Notes: generated by a model from the sequence alone, not told the origin. DNA of 64,000 nucleotides from QKTW01 sp052161885 (GCA_052161885.1 CP197396.1:1798001-1862000); one strand, 5' to 3'; numbered from the stretch's first letter, positions 1 to 8,271 are shown. Numbers and translations are program-made.

Positions 1-2
1 CA

Positions 3-1607
3 TCTGCTGCAGCACTATGCGCCGACGCACAACATGCAGTGCTCGTCAAAGACATCAACCCGTCCGGCAGCAGCTTCCCTCATTCTTTTACAGCATTTGG
101 CGGCAAGACGTTTTTCGCAGCTACCGACAGCAGTAACGGTACAGAGCTGTGGGTTACGAACGGAACCGCAGCGGGCACTCATCTCCTCAAAGACATTTAC
201 CCGGGTAGCTCCGGTTCAGATCCTGCCAACTTTTTTGTATACCGGAGCATGCTCGTCTTTTCTGCCAATGATGGCACAAACGGCGTAGAGCTATGGGCTA
301 CCGATGGCACTACAGCGGGCACACAGTTGTTTAAGGACTTATATGCCGGCAGCGGGAGCTCCAATCCTGCCAACTTCAAGGAATTTGACAGCCTCCTTTA
401 TTTCAGCGCCACCGACAGCACCCTCGGCAATGAATTCTGGATATCTGACGGTACTGTAGCCGGCACCTACGTCATTGCAGATATAGACACCGGATCCGGC
501 AGTTCTTTTCCCGGGCCGTTTACCCTCGTAGGAAACATGTTATACTTTCCGGCGCGCAGCGCCACATTCGGCAATGAACTATGGAGTGCAAACGGCGCAC
601 CGGGAGGCACCTACTTCGTAAAAGATATATACCCGGGCAGCCCATATAACCATTCCAACCCCACAGACCTTACAGCGTATAACGGCAAGCTGTTTTTCAA
701 AGCCGACGATGGCATACATGGCCAGGAACTATGGTCATCAGACGGTACTTCAGCCGGCACTTCACTATTCGATGACATAAACCCCAGCGGCCACTCCTAC
801 CCCTCACTCCTGACTCCCTACAACGGCAAGCTTTTCTTTGAAGCGGCCAACCAGGCATTCGGGACATCGCTCTGGGTTACAGACGGCACACTGGCAGGCA
901 CACAAATGCTGAGACCGTTTTCACAGGGTATTTACGCGCCGCTGACAGGCTTTAACGGCAAGCTTTTCTTCAAGGCCAATGACGGCAGTGTGGGTAATGA
1001 ATTGTGGACCACCGATGGCACTGCTGCCGGTACACAGCTGTTTAAAGATTTTTATCCCGGCAGCGGCGGCAATACTTCGCCGTCTGCCCTCACGCTCTAC
1101 CATGGCAATTTATATTTTATTGGCTCTACTGCAGCACCAATGGGGCGCCAGCTCTGGGTTACAAACGGAGATACAGCTGTAGCCCATTCACATATCATAA
1201 CACCTGCCGGCCCCGCACTGAGCAGCCCTCTGACCAATACTACCGAGCTCGCTGTATGCAACGACATGCTTTATTTTACTGCCGGCTATACATCGGCAGG
1301 CTACGAGCTCTACCGGCTGGATACAACCGTTTCGGCAGGCATCGCCAACACACCTGTCAGCGCACTTTCCCTGCAGTTATATCCTAATCCGGCCCGCAAC
1401 GAACTTATTCTTGAAACATCAGATGTTCATACAGGCAACTGGGATATAACCATTACAAATGTTGCCGGGCAAACAGTGAAGCAGCTGCAATTGCCTGCAA
1501 ATAACACAAAGGTCACCATACCCCTTACCACACTGGCGCCCGGCAGCTACTGGCTGCAGATGCAGAACGGACAACAAAAAGCAGTGAAGGAATTTGTGGT
1601 GCACTAG
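3..1607 (+). CDS. ELWxxDGTxxGT-repeat protein with T9SS sorting domain (5' truncated)
   Basis: The open frame runs to the left edge of the window. Its first visible residues (SAAALCADAQHA) look like the end of a signal peptide, so the start codon lies just outside and the GTG at 39 is probably internal. The body has about eight repeats of roughly 47-50 residues, each with a variant of ELWxTDGTxxGT (for example ELWATDGTTAGT, ELWSSDGTSAGT) followed by a YNGKLFF-like strand, a pattern suggesting a beta-propeller-like surface protein. The last ~75 residues (LSLQLYPNPARNELIL ... GSYWLQM) are a type A T9SS sorting domain, so export to the cell surface is expected. Substrate or partner unknown. A hairpin terminator follows. 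Confidence 0.88.
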   Translation, partial: SAAALCADAQHAVLVKDINPSGSSFPHSFTAFGGKTFFAATDSSNGTELWVTNGTAAGTHLLKDIYPGSSGSDPANFFVYRSMLVFSANDGTNGVELWATDGTTAGTQLFKDLYAGSGSSNPANFKEFDSLLYFSATDSTLGNEFWISDGTVAGTYVIADIDTGSGSSFPGPFTLVGNMLYFPARSATFGNELWSANGAPGGTYFVKDIYPGSPYNHSNPTDLTAYNGKLFFKADDGIHGQELWSSDGTSAGTSLFDDINPSGHSYPSLLTPYNGKLFFEAANQAFGTSLWVTDGTLAGTQMLRPFSQGIYAPLTGFNGKLFFKANDGSVGNELWTTDGTAAGTQLFKDFYPGSGGNTSPSALTLYHGNLYFIGSTAAPMGRQLWVTNGDTAVAHSHIITPAGPALSSPLTNTTELAVCNDMLYFTAGYTSAGYELYRLDTTVSAGIANTPVSALSLQLYPNPARNELILETSDVHTGNWDITITNVAGQTVKQLQLPANNTKVTIPLTTLAPGSYWLQMQNGQQKAVKEFVVH

Positions 1608-1629
1608 TATAAAAACAGGAGATATAAAT

Positions 1630-1661
1630 AATCCCGCCGGTGACATTGCACCGGCGGGATT
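1630..1661 (+). terminator. Hairpin terminator after the ELW-repeat gene
   Basis: Perfect 13-bp stem, AATCCCGCCGGTG (1630-1642) and its complement (1649-1661), with loop ACATTG. It lies 22 bases after the stop codon at 1607. No strong T tract follows on the + strand, but the stem is GC-rich. It may also serve the leftward methyltransferase gene. Confidence 0.65.
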
Positions 1662-1724
1662 AACCTTTAAAGAACAACCAACATCACTGATATTAGCCAA
1701 ATGAAGTTTGCCACCGGTCTGATC

Positions 1725-2360
1725 TTATTCATATATATCGTTAGCGCCTTTTTTACATTTAATCAAAAAGAAAGGATAATTCTCGGTAACATCTGTGATC
1801 TCAAATAACCCGGCACCGCCAAATTCAGCGTTAATCGATGCACGATCATAAAAGAACATATTGACGCCGTCAAATATTTCATAACGGTCTTTATCGATAA
1901 ACCTGCCCTGGCCATAGGTTTGCGCTTCTTTCGAGATAGCGGTAAAAATCATATAACCGCCTTCCGTCAATTGATTGTAACAATCGCGTATCAGCTTAGC
2001 TCTTTCGCTGCTGTCCAGTAAATGGATCAACGCGTAGCAGAATATCCCCTCATACCGGTTATTATCAAACGGCATATCCGTTACGGAACCATGATAGATC
2101 GTCATACCTGCGCCATAATGTTTTTCAGCCATTTCAATAGCGGTTTGGGATATTTCGATCCCCGTCACAGACATCCCATTATTTCTGAAGATTTGCGCAT
2201 TCCGTCCGTAGCCGATTCCGGGAATAAGTATATTTTTCACCGATTGCAGCAGGAAAAAATCCTTTGTCAGTATTGCAGATTTTGAAGGCTCAAAACCCCA
2301 CATTTCCTGTTTTTCAACAAAGCTTTTCTCCCAAAATTCCGGTTGTTCTCTTTCGTTCAT
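1725..2360 (-). CDS. Class I SAM-dependent methyltransferase
   Basis: A 211-residue protein starting MNEREQPEFW. I prefer this start to the in-frame ATG at 2426 because the first 22 residues of the longer form look untranslated and the family begins near FWEKSF. SAM-binding motif I is ILIPGIGYG (about residues 44-52), followed by the acidic end of strand 2 (VTGIEIS) and a motif near GIFCYALIHLL. The fold resembles the thiopurine/tellurite-type small methyltransferases, but the substrate cannot be told from sequence. It stands alone: the left neighbour is convergent and the right gap holds a broken gene. Confidence 0.8.
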   Translation of the reverse strand: MNEREQPEFWEKSFVEKQEMWGFEPSKSAILTKDFFLLQSVKNILIPGIGYGRNAQIFRNNGMSVTGIEISQTAIEMAEKHYGAGMTIYHGSVTDMPFDNNRYEGIFCYALIHLLDSSERAKLIRDCYNQLTEGGYMIFTAISKEAQTYGQGRFIDKDRYEIFDGVNMFFYDRASINAEFGGAGLFEITDVTENYPFFLIKCKKGANDIYE

Positions 2361-2550
2361 CGTAAGTGCTTTTGTGTATGTAGTGAAGTTACGCGTTTCA
2401 CTAAAAAGGCGGACAGAATGCGGCATCTGTATCTGTTATCGATTTGATGCGATGAATTAATCGGGAAGATCATGATGATTATACCCCTGTGTGGTGAGAT
2501 CCCTCCTTCTGTCGGGATGACAGGCGGAAGTACATAAATGTTACTACTAT
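2361..2550. other. Intergenic stretch with a degraded extragenic repeat
   Basis: No gene is seen. Around 2490-2522 the string GATCCCTCC...TCGGGATGAC resembles parts of the larger inverted repeat at 4326-4428 (GGATGACG...CATCC), so this may be a decayed copy of the same extragenic element. Inference from short word matches only. Confidence 0.3.
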
Positions 2551-2577
2551 TGTGATGCTGACGAAGGAAGCATCACA
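2551..2577. promoter_or_regulatory. Perfect 9-bp hairpin before the broken gene
   Basis: TGTGATGCT (2551-2559) and AGCATCACA (2569-2577) form a perfect stem with a 9-base loop. It ends five bases before the first ATG of the frameshifted gene at 2582. It could be an operator, an old terminator, or part of an extragenic repeat. Confidence 0.4.
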
Positions 2578-2581
2578 CCAA

Positions 2582-2804
2582 ATGCGGCACGACACAACCA
2601 ATAAAGAACAAGTAAGGAATGAATACCTTCAGGAAATGAAGCCGACCAACTTTAGCATCGGTAATGATCATACATCGATATTCACCGGTGCCACCATTTA
2701 CAAATGACCTCAGCGATGAGGTATTTACCTTAAAAACGCAGAATGGTTTCTGGATGATTATCGGGTGTGAGGAAGTGGTTTTTGAAAGTGAATCATTAGT
2801 ATAG
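2582..2804 (+). pseudogene. Small frameshifted gene, unknown product
   Basis: Frame 1 from ATG 2582 reads MRHDTTNKEQVRNEYLQEMK, then PTNFSIGNDHTSIFTGATIY, and stops at TGA 2705-2707. One frame over the reading continues without a stop as TNDLSDEVFTLKTQNGFWMI, then IGCEEVVFESESLV, ending at TAG 2802-2804. Skipping one T in the ATTTAC near 2697-2701 would join them into a protein of about 73 residues. Both halves have normal amphipathic composition, so I read this as one small gene with a +1 frameshift. A sequencing error is also possible. It converges on the DUF4062 gene, 16 bases away. Family not recognised. Confidence 0.5.
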
Positions 2805-2820
2805 AAGGATGCGATCTAAA

Positions 2821-3783
2821 TTACAATAGTCCGGTCTCTATTTCGTAAAAAATTCTGTTAGTAAAATTCCTTCCTACATCCGTAATAGATACGGTTCCTG
2901 AATTTCGTATCAGTCCTAATTGTTGCAGTCGTTTGAAATGAGCAATTGCTCGCTCAAATGGCATATAATCAAAAACGTTATTAAAATTGGCAAGCACATA
3001 AAAAAAATGTAAAAAAGATATGTTATTGTTGCTTGCACCAAAATTCTCAGACTGAGCACCTATTTCTTCTGCTAACTGTTTGGTGAAATTAATATTAGTC
3101 ATATCAAACTTTAAGCTGTCTAGCAGCTTTTTCAATTCCTGATATGATAAACCATTAAAATCAAGCTGAGATAAAGTTCCTGCTTCATCTAGTTGCTTTC
3201 TCAATGCAGCATTTTCCCTACCAAGTCTTGCCAATTCTTCAGCCAGACCAGAAGTATCTATTTTCTTATCTCCGGGTACCCAGCCTACCAGGTCTTCTCT
3301 TCTGGCAAATTCAGAAAGTGTTTCAAAAACAGATAGTTTGATGTCTTTTGCATCGCTCCAGAATCGCACCATTTTTGAAAGTACCAAACTTCTGAACTCT
3401 TTAAGTAATGCAGGATTATTTGTCTCCATCACTTTAGTACCTTCCTTTCTCACTTTTTCTTCCAGGTGGTCTTCTGTAATTACAATTGAAAATAAAGGCT
3501 TGCCTAAGCTTAAAGCATATTCATATTCAAGTTGCGTATAACTCTTTCCAGAGGTTGGTTCAATACTACCATAGCATCCACCAAGAATTAGAAGGTATAC
3601 ATCAGATTGTTCTATCCAATGCTTTATCACCGTCATCTGGGACTCATCACCTGCAGAAAATAATTCCATCCCTGCAGGAATATGGCCATTCGATAATATA
3701 GCTTGTACAGCCGCTTGTCGTTCTTCGATAAGGTCTTTGTATGTGCTTGACACAAAAACCTGTAATCTTTTACTTGGTATCAT
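2821..3783 (-). CDS. DUF4062 domain protein, possible conflict/defence sensor
   Basis: 320 residues. The N-terminal ~100 residues carry the DUF4062 signature: LQVFVSSTYKDL, then E-R and AGMELFSAGDESQ, then YLLILGGCYGS and SYTQLEYEYAL. DUF4062 is found at the N-terminus of STAND/NACHT and other multidomain proteins linked to signalling and immunity, and is thought to have a TIR/SLOG-like fold. A short coiled segment (LAEELARLGRENAALRKQLD, about 180-200) links to a C-terminal domain (about 205-320) that I do not recognise; its end (FKRLQQLGLIRNSGTVSITD) looks winged-helix-like. No ATPase motif is visible. It lies 30 bases downstream of the XRE regulator gene and is probably co-transcribed. Confidence 0.82.
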   Translation of the reverse strand: MIPSKRLQVFVSSTYKDLIEERQAAVQAILSNGHIPAGMELFSAGDESQMTVIKHWIEQSDVYLLILGGCYGSIEPTSGKSYTQLEYEYALSLGKPLFSIVITEDHLEEKVRKEGTKVMETNNPALLKEFRSLVLSKMVRFWSDAKDIKLSVFETLSEFARREDLVGWVPGDKKIDTSGLAEELARLGRENAALRKQLDEAGTLSQLDFNGLSYQELKKLLDSLKFDMTNINFTKQLAEEIGAQSENFGASNNNISFLHFFYVLANFNNVFDYMPFERAIAHFKRLQQLGLIRNSGTVSITDVGRNFTNRIFYEIETGLL

Positions 3784-3813
3784 GATGGTATCTTATAGAA
3801 TTGGAACCGGGTT

Positions 3814-4221
3814 CTACCCCTTCATTCCCGCAATAATATCTGTCAGCTGTTTGAGCATCGCATCTTTATCGGCAAGCATACGCTCGTAGAGGCGTTTGTT
3901 TTCTTCCAGTGCTTCCAGCCATTTTTCTACAGGATTAATAATCGTGTCATGGTTGATACCTACTGCGGAATCTGAAATGGTATTACCAATAATGTTTATC
4001 GAAGGATCTTCATTAACATTATCAAATGCCTCCACCGGCACTTTCAACACATCGGCCAACAATTCCAGTATTTTATCGTCTATCACTTCCTTTTGTTCCA
4101 GCAACGATATCTTTTTCTGCGTCCAGTCATCGCCCATATCAAAGGCCAGTGCTTCCTGCTTCAGCCCTTTCCACTCGCGGAACCTGCGAAGATTCTTACC
4201 ATGATGTACTTTCTGTGCCAT
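3814..4221 (-). CDS. XRE-family helix-turn-helix regulator
   Basis: 135 residues. An HTH lies at about residues 10-65 (NLRRFREWKGLKQEALAFDM ... WTQKKISLLEQ), followed by a linker (INIIGNTISDSAVGIN) and a C-terminal coiled coil (WLEALEENKRLYERMLADKD) likely used for dimerisation. A Bacteroidota -7 box and a strong palindrome lie directly upstream, fitting autoregulation. The DUF4062 gene follows 30 bases later on the same strand. I infer that this protein controls the two-gene unit; targets elsewhere cannot be judged. Confidence 0.82.
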   Translation of the reverse strand: MAQKVHHGKNLRRFREWKGLKQEALAFDMGDDWTQKKISLLEQKEVIDDKILELLADVLKVPVEAFDNVNEDPSINIIGNTISDSAVGINHDTIINPVEKWLEALEENKRLYERMLADKDAMLKQLTDIIAGMKG

Positions 4222-4242
4222 AGTCGTTGGTTATCAGTCTTA

Positions 4243-4250
4243 CAAATATA
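4243..4250 (-). promoter_or_regulatory. -7 box of the XRE/DUF4062 unit
   Basis: On the minus strand this reads TATATTTG, a perfect match to the Bacteroidota -7 consensus TAnnTTTG. Transcription would start near 4236, giving a leader of about 15 bases before the ATG at 4221. No good TTTG is seen at -33, which fits a regulated promoter. Confidence 0.5.
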
Positions 4251-4276
4251 GCATTTCCCTAAAGCAGCATACGGGC

Positions 4277-4316
4277 CGGAATAAATTATTCCGTTGTTTT
4301 TCTAAAATATTCCGTT
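4277..4316. promoter_or_regulatory. Operator-like palindrome plus extra half-site upstream of the XRE gene
   Basis: CGGAATA-AAT-TATTCCG (4277-4293) is a perfect 7-3-7 palindrome. A further half-site TATTCCGTT at 4308-4316 repeats the sequence at 4287-4295 exactly, 21 bp away, which is two helical turns. The sites lie just upstream of the -7 box at 4243-4250, where a repressor or activator of the XRE family would be expected to bind. Confidence 0.6.
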
Positions 4317-4325
4317 CCGCCTTAA

Positions 4326-4428
4326 AAGATCCTGCTCTCCGCTATGCTCCGGCAGCCTGCCTACCGTCGGGCAGGGATGACGTTTCGTTTCGTCATCCTG
4401 CGCCGGCGACAGGAGGATGCAGGATCTT
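4326..4428. repeat. Extragenic inverted repeat (REP/BIME-like)
   Basis: The outer arms AAGATCCTGC (4326-4335) and GCAGGATCTT (4419-4428) are exact complements. An inner pair GGATGACG (4375-4382) and CGTCATCC (4391-4398) is also exact, around the loop TTTCGTTT. The layout of nested complementary arms with GC-rich filler resembles extragenic palindromic elements of Bacteroidota. No coding potential is seen. Confidence 0.55.
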
Positions 4429-4464
4429 CTGAACAGACCTGAAAGCCTGTATTTACCTATCCAC

Positions 4465-4830
4465 GATACGTCAGGAACGTAACCCAGATACGTTGGGAAC
4501 GTAATACCGATACGTCGGGAACGTAACCACGATACGTCAGGAACGTAACCCGGATACGTTGGGAACGTAACCCAGATACGTTGGGAACGTAACCCGGATA
4601 CGTCAGGAATGTAACCTCGATACGTTGGAAACCTAACTAAGATACGTCGGGAACGTAACCACGATACGTCAGGAACGTAACCCGGATACGTCAGGAACGT
4701 AACCCAGATACGTTGGGAACGTAACCCGGATACGTCAGGAACGTAACCTCGATACGTTGGAAACCTAACTAAGATACGTCGGGAACGTAACCACGATACG
4801 TCAGGAACGTAACCACGATACGCTCATCAT
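4465..4830. repeat. 22-bp tandem array, 16 full dyad-symmetric units
   Basis: GATACG recurs at 4465, 4487, 4509 and so on, exactly every 22 bp to 4817. This gives 16 full units (4465-4816) and a seventeenth that breaks down after GATACG. Each unit carries TACGT-N5-ACGTA, perfect in most copies; the TTGGG version extends to TACGTT-GGG-AACGTA (6-3-6). Units 3, 4, 6 and 8 are identical to 9, 10, 12 and 14, and units 9 and 10 are nearly repeated as 15 and 16, so there is a 132-bp higher-order period of six units. The period is not a multiple of three and the array crosses no gene. It lies between the XRE/DUF4062 unit and the 3' end of the amylase gene. Function unknown; it could be a dense protein-binding array. 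Confidence 0.9.
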
Positions 4831-4930
4831 ATCAGCAATACATTTTTGCAGGAAAATGCTGCTCCTGTCAAAGCAAAAGGCCACCAGATATGGCGGCCCC
4901 TGCTATTGTCCGGATGAAAAAAAACGTTCT

Positions 4931-7321
4931 CTATTTTACCAGTGATAGTCTTGCTGTCTGCACCATATTGCCTGCATTTACTTTTACGATATAAATACCC
5001 GCAGGCACGGCTTCGGTATTCAGTTTTACCTGGTGCTTACCTGCTGTTACACCATGTTCTTCAATGGCATTTACGGCAACGCCTTTCATATCATACAGTG
5101 TTACGGTTACATCACCATTCTGTGGCACGCTATAACTGATCCACGCAAAATCATTGGCAGGGTTCGGATAGCATTGTAAAGAAAGATCAGCGGCCGCCTG
5201 CTCTGCTGTTTCCGGGTTCAGCTTACGCGCCGGGTAAGATGCCGTATTTGCTGTCAGCGGGGCTGTGTAGTTCACTTTTACATACACGGTCTGGCCGGGA
5301 TTACTGGCAGAAGTATTTTTCACTTTTACGGTGTAGAATCCTGTAGCTGTTGGTGTATATGTTATCGTTAATGTACCTGCTCCGCTGGTGGTAGCTACCT
5401 GTGTACCGCTGCTGTTGTACAGGCTGGCAGTAAGGCTGGGCGTGGTATTTACAGGATATACATTTACAGTGATTGTTTTGCCGTTCTGGTCAAATACTTT
5501 ACCCACAGTGCGCCATGCTGTAGAACTGGCGGGTATGGCACCACCTTGCCCCAGTGAGCTTGCATGTGAATCGCCGAGATCATCAGACATTTCCCATTGC
5601 TGTGTCGTGCTGTTCTGCGTAGGACTGAAACCACCGGTCACACCAGCTGGTCCCCAGATGCAGTAACCTTTGCGCACATTGCTGCCGTTGCATGGTGGTA
5701 CGTAGATGGTGGCTTTACCATTGGCGTCTGTCCATATATCGCTGCTGTTGGCACCGGAGTAATCATGCAGTTGTTTGTTCGGGCCGAAATCGGTCTGCAC
5801 TGTAGCGCTTTGCCATGTGGAATAGTTGTCGTTCACACCAATGATCGCATAACTGTTTTCCGGGCCGGCATTGTAGCCGCGCTCTATGATCAGCAGATCG
5901 GGAGCGGAGTAACGCACTTTGTAAGCACCTTTCTTGAAGTTGAGCTTCTGATGGCACCAGATGATGTTTACAATATCATCGCGCATCGGCAGGTCGGTAG
6001 CATTGGTGGGAAGATGGCTGTAACGCTTGCCGGTTCCGCCAATATTAAACAGGTCTTCAAAAAATACCTGCGGCGATCCGTCCACAGCAAAAGCAATAGC
6101 GTAAGCTGCTGAAAGCCGCACATCAAACGGATCTATATGACCGCCGGCCATTTCATTACCGCTGTCCCAGCCGGTGTAGTTGCCGGTGCTGTCTACCGTC
6201 GGGCGGAAGGTATCGTGGTTATTTACAAACGGTACGGTGCGATAGCGGTTGCTTTGTTGCGCAGCAGGAATTGTGCTGAGATCGTAGCTGCCACTTGCCC
6301 CCACCATGCTTTTTAATGCAGAGCGGAGGTTAAAGTCGAATGTGCCCACCATATCCTCAGAGCCGCCATTGCTGTATTTCACGTTGTTGATCCATGTGTC
6401 CATATCAGATGCACTGCCTACATATTCGCCCACGGCAAACATGTTGCTGCCGCCATTGGCAAAGCCTGCATTGTACTTTACGTTGTAGAGAAAATCCTGC
6501 AATGCCCAGTAAGGGTAATTCTTGGCCGCATCAAATCGTATACCGTCGCAACCCGTCTGCTGCTTAAACCAGATAAGCCAGTTGCGCGCCTGTGTACGCA
6601 TGTAGTCTGTCGACTGCGATGGATTGTACGTGGCATTAGAGCTGCCGCCATAAGCCGTACCATCATAATCTATCGTTGCTCCAAAAAGTATCTGGTCCCA
6701 GTCGTTGGTGTTATAATGGTTGTTGTACTGGTTGGGAAAGAAGTTTTCATAGTTCATCGGCCAGCGTCCCTGCCGGGAGAGATAATCTGCGGATGATTCA
6801 TTTCCTGCCGGTTGTTTGTAACACACGTAGCGGAAGTTTTTGTAGCCGCTGTTGGTCTGCATGGAATAAGCCGTGTTCGGGTCTTGTCCGCCCGCGCCGG
6901 TTGCAGAGCCCGCATCACTGGTATGACCCAGCACCGCATCCTCTATTACATCGATGCCGTTGGCATGCAACACCGCTACCGAGCGCAGCAGTTCGTCTTT
7001 GGTACCCAGTCTTGTTTTGAGATTTCCTTTCTGGTATTTGTCGCCGAGGTCGTAGTAATCAAACGGGCTGTATCCCACACTGCCCGGACTTGCATTTTTA
7101 ATACAGGGCGGCATCCAGACTTTATCTATGCCTATTGCGGAGAGCCGCGGTGCCAGGTCGGCAAGATAATTGGCCCAGCCGTTGGGGTAATTGCTGTTCC
7201 AGTAATCCCACCAGTATCCTTCGAGGATCACTTTGCCGTTCCATGGATTCTGAGCGTAGCTGCCCGTATGGCCGCATGCCAGCAGCAATGCACTCATTAC
7301 GATCAATTGTCTTTTTTTCAT
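4931..7321 (-). CDS. Secreted GH13 alpha-amylase with T9SS sorting domain
   Basis: 796 residues. A signal peptide (MKKRQLIVMSALLLACGHTG, cleavage likely after SYA) leads into a GH13 (beta/alpha)8 domain. Expected catalytic residues are present: D264 in GIRFDAAK (nucleophile), E299 in GEYVG (acid/base) and D370 in NNHD (transition-state stabiliser). VIEDAVLGH (about 125-133) matches GH13 region I. After the barrel there is a C-terminal beta domain, an Ig-like region (about 600-690), and a sorting domain (LSLQCYPNPANDFAWISYSV ... GIYIVKV). It should hydrolyse starch-like alpha-1,4-glucans at the cell surface or outside. No sus-type transporter genes are near. C16 gives a poor lipobox, so a lipoprotein is less likely. 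Confidence 0.93.
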   Translation of the reverse strand: MKKRQLIVMSALLLACGHTGSYAQNPWNGKVILEGYWWDYWNSNYPNGWANYLADLAPRLSAIGIDKVWMPPCIKNASPGSVGYSPFDYYDLGDKYQKGNLKTRLGTKDELLRSVAVLHANGIDVIEDAVLGHTSDAGSATGAGGQDPNTAYSMQTNSGYKNFRYVCYKQPAGNESSADYLSRQGRWPMNYENFFPNQYNNHYNTNDWDQILFGATIDYDGTAYGGSSNATYNPSQSTDYMRTQARNWLIWFKQQTGCDGIRFDAAKNYPYWALQDFLYNVKYNAGFANGGSNMFAVGEYVGSASDMDTWINNVKYSNGGSEDMVGTFDFNLRSALKSMVGASGSYDLSTIPAAQQSNRYRTVPFVNNHDTFRPTVDSTGNYTGWDSGNEMAGGHIDPFDVRLSAAYAIAFAVDGSPQVFFEDLFNIGGTGKRYSHLPTNATDLPMRDDIVNIIWCHQKLNFKKGAYKVRYSAPDLLIIERGYNAGPENSYAIIGVNDNYSTWQSATVQTDFGPNKQLHDYSGANSSDIWTDANGKATIYVPPCNGSNVRKGYCIWGPAGVTGGFSPTQNSTTQQWEMSDDLGDSHASSLGQGGAIPASSTAWRTVGKVFDQNGKTITVNVYPVNTTPSLTASLYNSSGTQVATTSGAGTLTITYTPTATGFYTVKVKNTSASNPGQTVYVKVNYTAPLTANTASYPARKLNPETAEQAAADLSLQCYPNPANDFAWISYSVPQNGDVTVTLYDMKGVAVNAIEEHGVTAGKHQVKLNTEAVPAGIYIVKVNAGNMVQTARLSLVK

Positions 7322-7585
7322 AGTTCCTGATTTTTTTTAAAGACGCTGAAATGAAGGTGAGTGAGCTCTTTCTCACCGGTGTGAAATTATAGTTGGCTGG
7401 CAATCATCTTATGAACAATTTTTGCTATTTCTAATATGATATTTACGTCCTGAACCGCAGGTAACGGCCATCCTTTCTACCAGGAAAAACGTACAAGTTC
7501 AGTTGATTCCGGTTATTTCCCCCTTATTATTAGCCATCTGTTTTTAGTATGTTTAAAGTCATTTCCTGGGGAGGAAAAAAATTTT

Positions 7586-7614
7586 GTAACCTTTTTCTAT
7601 TGTTTACACTCTAA
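7586..7614 (+). promoter_or_regulatory. Putative ECF-type promoter of the sigma factor gene
   Basis: GTAACC (7586-7591) and CTCTAA (7609-7614) are separated by 17 bases, ending 12 bases before the ATG at 7627. This is the form expected of an ECF sigma promoter (-35 AAC motif, -10 CTCTAA/CGTCTA-like), so the sigma factor may act on its own gene. The rest of the 305-base gap 7322-7626 is AT-rich; near the amylase start it holds a small hairpin (GGTGAG...CTCACC, about 7355-7380). Nothing else is seen. Confidence 0.4.
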
Positions 7615-7626
7615 ATATTATGCGCC

Positions 7627-8271
7627 ATGAGTTTTGATCATGTATCAGACAATGAATTGATCACGCGAGTTCTTAACGGTGAAGAGCGGCTTTATGAGGT
7701 TATCATGCGCCGGTACAATCAGAAACTGTACCGTGTGGGCATGTCTATCCTGGATGAGCCTATGGATGTGGAAGATGCGATGCAGAATACGTACGTAAAT
7801 GCTTACAGGAACCTGGGCAAATTTGAACAACGTTCTTCACTGGGCACCTGGATGATCCGCATACACATCAATGAATGCATGGCCCAGAAAAAACGTAACG
7901 GTCGTATGAGAACAGAAACCGATGAAGAGGTATATGATATGCAGTTTGAGCATGGCGGGTATGAAGGAACACCTGCCAATGCACTTTTGATAAAAGAGCT
8001 GAAGGAGGCGCTGGAGGCAGCGCTGGCAGAATTGCCGGAGAAATACCGGCTGGTGTTTGTGATGAGGGAGATAGAGCACATGAGTACGGAGGAAACGGGC
8101 GAAGCATTGGAGCTTTCTGAGTCGAATGTAAAAGTGAGGCTGAACAGGGCAAAGCATTTTCTCCGGGAAAGCCTTGAGCAGTATTACGAGGGCGACAATG
8201 TTTACCCGTTCCATCTCATACGGTGCGACAGAATTGTCAACAATGTCTTCCGGATGCTGGAATTGAGCTGA
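7627..8271 (+). CDS. RNA polymerase sigma factor, ECF (sigma-70 family)
   Basis: 214 residues. Region 2 is at about 15-85 (LYEVIMRRYNQKLYRVGMSI ... DVEDAMQNTYVNAYRNLGKF) and region 4 at about 120-185 (ALAELPEKYRLVFVMREIEH, then STEETGEALELSESNVKVRL NRAK). The region 2.2/4.2 signatures are complete. The C-terminus runs about 25 residues beyond region 4 with an unusual tail (HLIRCDRIVNNVFRMLELS). No anti-sigma gene is adjacent; the next gene, 41 bases on, encodes an NsrR-type repressor, so the two may form a stress-responsive unit. Target promoters may share the GTAACC-N17-CTCTAA form seen upstream. Confidence 0.9.
   Translation: MSFDHVSDNELITRVLNGEERLYEVIMRRYNQKLYRVGMSILDEPMDVEDAMQNTYVNAYRNLGKFEQRSSLGTWMIRIHINECMAQKKRNGRMRTETDEEVYDMQFEHGGYEGTPANALLIKELKEALEAALAELPEKYRLVFVMREIEHMSTEETGEALELSESNVKVRLNRAKHFLRESLEQYYEGDNVYPFHLIRCDRIVNNVFRMLELS

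Noticed and set aside
16..288. Start of the ELW-repeat gene at GTG 39
   Set aside because: The same frame is open to the window edge and reads like the end of a signal peptide, so the start lies outside.
4465..4816. CRISPR array
   Set aside because: Units are contiguous 22-mers without unique spacers, and no cas genes are present.
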